From: Clostridioides sp. ES-S-0054-01
GTDB taxonomy: Bacteria; Bacillota; Clostridia; Peptostreptococcales; Peptostreptococcaceae
Direction: 5' to 3'
Assembly (NCBI GenBank): GCA_021561035.1
Contig: CP067346.1
Location: forward strand, 1,395,001 to 1,459,000
DNA length: 64,000 nt
In this document: one piece after another, positions 58,582-64,000 of the stretch
Numbering within the stretch: position 1 is the stretch's first letter
Layout of the letters: the number at the start of each line of letters is the position of its first letter
Made by a program: the position numbers and the translations under genes
The notes under the pieces: model-generated
The model's input: the letters and a program-made list of their open reading frames with translations, nothing else
The model's database searches: none
Told to the model about the DNA's origin: nothing

Positions 58582-60372
58582 ATGAATGATATAAAAGACA
58601 TTATTGAAGAAATAAAAGCTAGATGTGATATAGCAAGTATAATATCTGAATATATGAATATAAAACAATCTGGAGCTAATTACAAAGGATTATGTCCATT
58701 TCATGGAGAAAAGACACCATCTTTTTATATAAATACATCAAAACAGATTTATAAGTGTTTCGGTTGTGGTGAAGGTGGAGACGTAATAAATTTTGTCATG
58801 AAAATGGAAAATTTAGATTTTATGGATGCTGTAAAAATTTTAGCAAATAAATGCGGTATAGAAATTAACACTAACATGAATGAAGAAACTAGAATTAAAA
58901 TAGAAAAATCTAAGAAATTTCAAGATATTCACACAGAAGCAGCTAGATTTTATCTCTCAAATTTATTGGGAAGCAAAAATCTTGGGTATGAATATTTAAG
59001 AATAAGAGGACTAGATGATAAAATTATTAAGAAATTTGGTTTAGGATTTTCTTTGGATTCATGGAATTCGCTTATGAATACTCTAATCAGTAAAGGATAT
59101 AAAAAACAAGATTTATTGGAGTGCGGTCTAATAGCAAAAAATAGAGATGAAACTAATTGCTATGATAAATTTAGAAATAGAGTTATGTTTCCTATATTCG
59201 ACTATAGAGGAAACATAATAGGATTTGGGGGGAGAGTATTAGACGATTCTTTGCCAAAATACTTAAATTCTCCAGACACATTAATTTTTAATAAAAAACA
59301 GAACTTATATGGATTAAATTTTGCTAGAAAAAATTTAGAGAGTAAAACTATAGTCTTAGTTGAAGGATATATGGATTTAATTTCTCTTTATCAGTATGGT
59401 ATAAGAAATGTAGTAGCAACCCTTGGAACAGCCTTGACTGAACAACAAGGCATTTTAATAAAGAGATATGCGGACACTGCTATTATATCTTATGATTCTG
59501 ATGAAGCAGGAATAAAGGCGACTTTAAGAGCTATAGATATACTTACTAAATTCGGTATCAATGTAAAAGTGTTGGACTTAAAAGATGCTAAAGACCCAGA
59601 TGAATTTGTAAGAAAATACGGACTTAGTGATTATAAAAAAGCTATGGATGTTTCTACTCACTACATAAAATATAAAATAGATCATCTTAAAAAAGGATTT
59701 AACATTCAAAAAGATGAAGAACGAGTGAAGTTCGCAAAAGAAGCTTCTAAAATTATAAAACAATTGACAAGTCCTGTTGAAATTGATTTTTATACAAAGT
59801 ATTTAAGCAATCAAATAGATATTAATGTCGAGTCTATAAAGAGAGAAGTTTATGGTAAGAATTATAATAAGCCATATAATAACAAAAATCAAAAGAAAGT
59901 AGAAGAAAAAATAATTGAAAAAGTCGAAGTCAGACAAGACGGAAAACAATTAGTTGAAGAGACTCTAATAAAAATAATGTTAGAAGATAAAAAAATTAGA
60001 GAAATAGCGTTACTTAAAATAGAAGAAAGTGATTTTTTATTGAAAGAAAGTAAAGAAATTTTAAATTACATGATTAAAAATCAAGAATTGGACAAAATAA
60101 CTATTGACAAATTGAAAAGTTTAAACATATCCGAAGAATACTTAAAAGAATTAAATTCGATTTCTTTGAATAGTATAAACTTAGAGAACATAAAAGAAAT
60201 AGAAGAAATAATAACAAATATCAGAAAAAACTCATTAGAAGAGCAAATTAATAGCTTGTTGAGAGAACAACAAGAATTAGAAAATAATAATGATATGAAA
60301 GAGGTAGATGGTAGAGTTATGGAAATTGCTTTAAAAATAGTTGAGATAAATAAAATTTTAAAGAGCTTGTAG
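58582..60372 (+). CDS. dnaG: DNA primase
   Basis: A 596-residue primase. CHC2 zinc finger (about 40-63: [12 protein letters not shown] and [10 protein letters not shown]), the catalytic core with TOPRIM domain ([18 protein letters not shown]), and a C-terminal helical DnaB-binding region. It makes RNA primers for replication. The ATG at 58582 has AAGGTG 5 bases upstream and fits the promoter. rpoD follows within 20 bases, the conserved macromolecular-synthesis operon arrangement (rpsU is absent). Confidence 0.95.
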   Translation: MNDIKDIIEEIKARCDIASIISEYMNIKQSGANYKGLCPFHGEKTPSFYINTSKQIYKCFGCGEGGDVINFVMKMENLDFMDAVKILANKCGIEINTNMNEETRIKIEKSKKFQDIHTEAARFYLSNLLGSKNLGYEYLRIRGLDDKIIKKFGLGFSLDSWNSLMNTLISKGYKKQDLLECGLIAKNRDETNCYDKFRNRVMFPIFDYRGNIIGFGGRVLDDSLPKYLNSPDTLIFNKKQNLYGLNFARKNLESKTIVLVEGYMDLISLYQYGIRNVVATLGTALTEQQGILIKRYADTAIISYDSDEAGIKATLRAIDILTKFGINVKVLDLKDAKDPDEFVRKYGLSDYKKAMDVSTHYIKYKIDHLKKGFNIQKDEERVKFAKEASKIIKQLTSPVEIDFYTKYLSNQIDINVESIKREVYGKNYNKPYNNKNQKKVEEKIIEKVEVRQDGKQLVEETLIKIMLEDKKIREIALLKIEESDFLLKESKEILNYMIKNQELDKITIDKLKSLNISEEYLKELNSISLNSINLENIKEIEEIITNIRKNSLEEQINSLLREQQELENNNDMKEVDGRVMEIALKIVEINKILKSL

Positions 60373-60389
60373 AGAAAGGAGGTTTGAGT

Positions 60390-61556
60390 GTGGAAAATAA
60401 ATCGAATAAAAAAGAGTTAAAAAAGGTTACTGCTAAGACATTAATAGAAAAAGGAAAAAAGCAAGGTTCTCTGACACTTGCAGAGATAATGGAAGCTTTT
60501 TCGGAGACTGAACTTGATAAGGATCAAGTAGAGAATCTTTATGAGACTTTAGGAAATTTGGGAATAGAAATAACAGAAACAAAAAATTATAAAGCTGATA
60601 TAGATTTTTCGGTTGCTGATGACGATTTAAGTATAAGCCACTTAGATGAAGATGCAGAAGCAATTTCACATGACGACTCTTCTGCAATAGAAATAGAAAC
60701 TGTGGATTTATCTTTACCCAAAGGAATAAGTATAGATGACCCTGTCAGAATGTACTTAAAAGAAATAGGAAAAATTCCTCTACTTAAACCACATGAAGAA
60801 GTAGAATTTGCTAGAAGAATGCACGAAGGTGATGAAATAGCAAAACAAAGGTTAGTTGAAGCTAACTTAAGACTAGTTGTAAGTATAGCAAAAAGATATG
60901 TAGGAAGAGGTATGCTTTTCTTGGATTTAATACAAGAGGGAAATTTAGGTCTTATAAAAGCAGTCGAAAAATTTGACTATACAAAAGGATATAAGTTTAG
61001 TACTTACGCAACATGGTGGATAAGACAAGCTATAACACGTGCTATTGCAGACCAAGCTAGAACTATAAGAATACCAGTTCATATGGTAGAGACTATAAAT
61101 AAGCTAATAAGAGTATCAAGACAACTACTTCAAGAACTTGGAAGAGATCCAAAACCAGAAGAAATTGCAAAAGAAATGGAAATGACAGAAGATAAAGTAA
61201 GAGAAATAATGAAAATAGCTCAAGACCCTGTATCTTTAGAAACACCAATAGGAGAAGAAGAAGATAGCCATTTAGGTGATTTTATTCCAGATGATGATGC
61301 TCCAGCCCCAGCAGAGGCAGCAGCATATTCTTTATTAAAAGAACAAATAGAAGATGTACTTGGCTCATTAAATGATAGAGAGCAAAAAGTATTAAAACTT
61401 AGATTTGGTCTTGAGGATGGTAGAGCTAGAACTCTTGAGGAAGTTGGAAAAGAGTTCGATGTAACTAGGGAAAGAATAAGACAAATAGAAGCAAAAGCAC
61501 TAAGAAAACTAAGACATCCAAGTAGATCAAAAAAACTTAGAGATTATTTAGATTAA
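60390..61556 (+). CDS. rpoD: Primary RNA polymerase sigma factor (SigA/RpoD)
   Basis: A 388-residue housekeeping sigma factor. Region 1.1 is acidic (about 1-110); region 1.2 has [16 protein letters not shown]; region 2 has [21 protein letters not shown] and [19 protein letters not shown]; region 3 has [20 protein letters not shown]; region 4.2 has [22 protein letters not shown] start at 60390 with AAAGGAGG 7 bases upstream; TTG 60384 is too close. Co-transcribed with dnaG. Confidence 0.96.
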   Translation: MENKSNKKELKKVTAKTLIEKGKKQGSLTLAEIMEAFSETELDKDQVENLYETLGNLGIEITETKNYKADIDFSVADDDLSISHLDEDAEAISHDDSSAIEIETVDLSLPKGISIDDPVRMYLKEIGKIPLLKPHEEVEFARRMHEGDEIAKQRLVEANLRLVVSIAKRYVGRGMLFLDLIQEGNLGLIKAVEKFDYTKGYKFSTYATWWIRQAITRAIADQARTIRIPVHMVETINKLIRVSRQLLQELGRDPKPEEIAKEMEMTEDKVREIMKIAQDPVSLETPIGEEEDSHLGDFIPDDDAPAPAEAAAYSLLKEQIEDVLGSLNDREQKVLKLRFGLEDGRARTLEEVGKEFDVTRERIRQIEAKALRKLRHPSRSKKLRDYLD

Positions 61557-61588
61557 AAAGATACATCATTAATGTTTTTGTGATAAAG

Positions 61589-61620
61589 GCCATGAGATAA
61601 GTGATATCTCATGGCTATTT
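61589..61620 (+). terminator. Terminator of dnaG-rpoD
   Basis: Perfect 11-bp stem GCCATGAGATA / TATCTCATGGC with tail TATTTTG. Confidence 0.75.
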
Positions 61621-61719
61621 TGTAGTAAAGATTTAATTTTATTTTTGTAGTTATTTTAGTTTAACATTTATAACTTGGACTAAAGTCTACAAATAAAGGA
61701 ATTGAAAGGAGATTTATAT

Positions 61720-62409
61720 TTGAAATTAACAGATAGATTATTGAAAATAGCATCATTAGTGTCAGATGGTAAAAAAATAGCTGACATAGGAACAGACCAT
61801 GGATACATACCAGTATATTTGTTAAAAAAGGGAAGAGTACCATTTGCAGTGTTGGCTGATGTTAATAAAGGACCTCTTGACAATGCACGTAAAGAAGTCA
61901 TACAGAACAATCTTTTAGATAAAGTTGATTTACGATTGGGTTCTGGTATAGAGATTCTTGAAATAGGGGAAGTAGAAGAAGTAATAATTGCTGGTATGGG
62001 TGGAATCTTGATAAGTGAGCTTCTTGAAGCTAAAAAAGAAGTAGCACATAGTATAGAAAAATTAATACTACAGCCGATGCAAGCACAAGAGGAACTTAGA
62101 CGTTACCTTTTAAACAACGGTTATGAAATTTTCAAAGAAGTTTTAGTGAGAGAAGATTTTAGAATATATGAAATAATAGTTGCCAAATATACAGGTAAAA
62201 ATACTATAATAGAAGATGAGATATATTATGAGGTTGGAATAAAACTTTTAGAAAATAAGGGCTCTCTTTTTAATGATTTTATAGAAAAAAAGATAAAAAC
62301 ATATAGTTCTATAGTTAGTAATTTAGAAGGAAAAAATGGAGAAACTATAGATAAGAAGAGAGAAGAAAGTGAAGTTGCAATAAAAAAACTTGAAAATTTA
62401 ATAAAATAA
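61720..62409 (+). CDS. trmK: tRNA (adenine22-N1)-methyltransferase TrmK
   Basis: A 229-residue SAM-dependent methyltransferase. KIADIGTDHGYIPVYL (SAM loop), VLADVNKGPLDNAR, LRLGSGIEIL, VIIAGMGGILISELL (active site) and LILQPMQAQEELRRYL are the TrmK/YqfN family pattern. It methylates adenine 22 of certain tRNAs. C-terminal coiled coil (about 170-229). The start is TTG at 61720 with AAAGGAG 8 bases upstream. It neighbours rpoD and the NIF3-family gene, as in B. subtilis (sigA-yqfN-yqfO). Confidence 0.92.
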   Translation: MKLTDRLLKIASLVSDGKKIADIGTDHGYIPVYLLKKGRVPFAVLADVNKGPLDNARKEVIQNNLLDKVDLRLGSGIEILEIGEVEEVIIAGMGGILISELLEAKKEVAHSIEKLILQPMQAQEELRRYLLNNGYEIFKEVLVREDFRIYEIIVAKYTGKNTIIEDEIYYEVGIKLLENKGSLFNDFIEKKIKTYSSIVSNLEGKNGETIDKKREESEVAIKKLENLIK

Positions 62410-62422
62410 ATTGGAGGTATAT

Positions 62423-63520
62423 ATGCTATTAAAGAGTCTAACTAGAAAAATTGAAAAAAAGTACCCTCTAAACTTAGCGGAGGATTGGGACAATGTAGGT
62501 CTTATAGTTGGAGATTTTGATATGGATGTAAAAAGGGTATTAGTATCTTTAGAAGCTAATGAAGATGTTATTGATGAAGCTATATCCAAAAATATAGATT
62601 TAATTGTGACACATCATCCTTTTATATTTGGAAAAATTAATAAGATTAATAGTGCAGATTTAAAAGGTAGACTTATCCAAAAACTTATTAAAAATGATAT
62701 ATCACTTTACTCTATGCATACTAATTTTGATATAGCATTTGATGGTCTAAATGACTATTTTATGGAAATTATGGAATTTAGTAACTCAAAAGTTTTAGAT
62801 GTAACGGAAAGCGAGAATTTATACAAACTAGCAGTATATGTTCCATGTAACTATTCAGATGAAATTAGAAAGGTTTTAAGTAATTCAGGAGCAGGTAATA
62901 TAGGCAATTATAGTGATTGTACGTTTTCAATAGAAGGTGAAGGACAATTTAAGCCATTAGAAGGCTCTAATCCGTTTCTTGGAAGTGTAAATGGTATAGA
63001 AACTGTAAATGAAGTTAAAATTGAAACTGTAGTGCCACAGAAGCTTTTAGGAGGGGTAATAAGTTCTATGTTGGATGCACATCCTTATGAAGAAGTTGCA
63101 TATGATTTGTACAAGCTAGAAAATAAAGGCAAGACATTTGGCCTAGGTAGAGTAAGTAGACTTGATGAAAGTATGACATTGGAAAACCTTTCAAATAAAA
63201 TAAAAGAGAAATTAAATATGAAACATATCAGAGTGGTGGGAAATCTTAGTACAAATATAACGAAAGTAGCAGTTGTAACAGGGGCTGGTTCAGAGTTTGT
63301 AAAAAAGGCTAAGAGACAAGGAGCAGAAGTCTTAATAACTGGAGATGTAAAGTATCATGAGGCACAAGATGCCCTTGATATTGGAATGTGTATAGTGGAT
63401 TGTGGTCATTTTGATACAGAAGATATATTCAAAAACGTTATGAAGAGATTTTTGGATGAATTTAGTGAAATTGAAGTAATAAAAAGTGATGTATATTTGA
63501 ATCCATTTAGTATCATTTAG
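62423..63520 (+). CDS. NIF3-family (DUF34, YqfO-like) metal-binding protein
   Basis: A 365-residue protein. DUF34 halves (about 1-125 and 265-365) bring metal ligands VTHHPFIFGKI, SMHTNFD, and GDVKYHEAQDA with VDCGHFDTED. An inserted PII/CutA-like domain lies between (about 130-230). The same three-part form is B. subtilis YqfO. Often annotated as GTP cyclohydrolase type 2 or a YbgI hydrolase; the true activity is unclear. TTGGAGG precedes the ATG at 62423. 13 bases after trmK. Confidence 0.9.
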   Translation: MLLKSLTRKIEKKYPLNLAEDWDNVGLIVGDFDMDVKRVLVSLEANEDVIDEAISKNIDLIVTHHPFIFGKINKINSADLKGRLIQKLIKNDISLYSMHTNFDIAFDGLNDYFMEIMEFSNSKVLDVTESENLYKLAVYVPCNYSDEIRKVLSNSGAGNIGNYSDCTFSIEGEGQFKPLEGSNPFLGSVNGIETVNEVKIETVVPQKLLGGVISSMLDAHPYEEVAYDLYKLENKGKTFGLGRVSRLDESMTLENLSNKIKEKLNMKHIRVVGNLSTNITKVAVVTGAGSEFVKKAKRQGAEVLITGDVKYHEAQDALDIGMCIVDCGHFDTEDIFKNVMKRFLDEFSEIEVIKSDVYLNPFSII

Positions 63521-63635
63521 CAGTATTTGATTATTCAAAATTCTATGAAGCAGAAACCCTGTTACTTTAGTCATAGGGGGTTCAGTATAAAATACTATAT
63601 AAAAAATAAATTTGAGTTTAATTAGGGGGATAAGG

Positions 63636-64000
63636 ATGAAAGCAGCAGTAATTTTTCATAGTGTTTGTGGGAGTACATATTTATTAGCTAGAGAGTATAA
63701 AGAGGTTCTTGAAGAAATGAATATCGAGGTAGATATATTTAAAGTAAGTGATGAAGTTGCAAAAACACTTCCTCAATATTATTTGATAAATTCTAAAGAG
63801 TATAAAGATGAATTTGAAAGTATAAACGTAATTAAATCTGGAAAAGAACTACTAGATTATGATGTTGTATTTATGGGGTCACCAACTTATTATGGAAATG
63901 TATCTGGTCAAATGAAGATGTTTATGGATAGTTTTTCTGATATTTGGGTAGGAGCATCTTTAAGCGGGAAAACATTTGGTTGTTTTGCTACAGCAGGTTC
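63636..64000 (+). CDS. Flavodoxin-family protein (3' truncated by window)
   Basis: At least 121 residues. VIFHSVCGSTYLLAREY is the FMN phosphate loop (T/SxxGxT-like), MGSPTYYGNVSGQMKMFMDS is the second FMN-binding loop of the WrbA/NADPH-dependent FMN reductase-like branch, and GKTFGCFATAG precedes the third. It likely binds FMN for electron transfer. The end is outside the window. AGGGGGATAAGG precedes the ATG. Confidence 0.85.
   Translation, partial: MKAAVIFHSVCGSTYLLAREYKEVLEEMNIEVDIFKVSDEVAKTLPQYYLINSKEYKDEFESINVIKSGKELLDYDVVFMGSPTYYGNVSGQMKMFMDSFSDIWVGASLSGKTFGCFATAG

Noticed and set aside
1-64000. tRNA and rRNA genes
   Set aside because: I scanned intergenic gaps for tRNA-like GC-rich cloverleaf sequence and saw none; without a search tool a divergent one could be missed.

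Overview
This 64 kb window is an AT-rich, low-GC Gram-positive chromosome segment that I read as Clostridioides difficile (close to strain 630). The strongest evidence is at 38193-40322: a peroxiredoxin-chitinase fusion with the architecture of the C. difficile spore coat protein CotE. It lies beside a PdaA-type cortex deacetylase, a DinG-like helicase and an RNase H in the order I remember around cotE. Consistent signs are strong AGGAGG-type ribosome binding sites, many TTG/GTG starts, CodY- and sigma-54-type sites, and a type I toxin-antitoxin locus of the C. difficile type. Species assignment is inference from gene content; no search was run.

Layout. 0-7.5 kb: the end of an unknown gene, an isochorismatase-like hydrolase, a glycerophosphodiesterase, an orphan NRPS-like protein (partial condensation plus adenylation, no carrier domain), and an OPT-family transporter overlapping a PqqD-like protein. 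7.5-15 kb: Uup-type ABC-F ATPase, M15 peptidase, a ddl-MocR operon, cinA, and a HAD phosphatase ending at a perfect 29-bp inverted repeat. 15-22.5 kb: phospholipase-C-like protein, a sigma-54 activator divergent from a GG-N10-GC promoter with an upstream palindrome and a broken small membrane-protein gene, radical SAM protein, small membrane proteins, a Dph6-like ATP pyrophosphatase, and a MATE exporter.

22.5-33 kb is accessory and eroded. It has an orphan HicB, a complete small hydrophobic toxin with a convergent antisense RNA, a single CRISPR-repeat-like relic, an XRE regulator broken by a stop, IS and phage-like remnants, and an intact/pseudogene pair of 44-residue proteins. MerR, cold-shock, MgtC and GNAT genes are interspersed. 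It ends in a probably transferred alpha/beta hydrolase-AraC pair whose base composition looks different.

33-51.8 kb is mostly cell envelope and spore functions: PdaA, DinG-like helicase, RNase H, CotE, membrane-anchored repeat proteins, a VanW protein, a Fis-type regulator, LrgA/LrgB, YitT, a MORN-repeat protein, a CAP-domain protein and a NodB deacetylase.

51.8-64 kb is core metabolism and information processing. A compact folate operon (pabA-pabB-pabC-unknown nucleotidyltransferase-folE-folP-folB-folK) ends with a DAHP synthase, so the operon holds both the entry step to chorismate and its conversion to folate. Next come dnaG-rpoD, then trmK and a NIF3-family gene, and a flavodoxin-like gene cut by the window end. 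Start codons were often moved from the longest ORF to the one served by a visible ribosome binding site; each case is noted.
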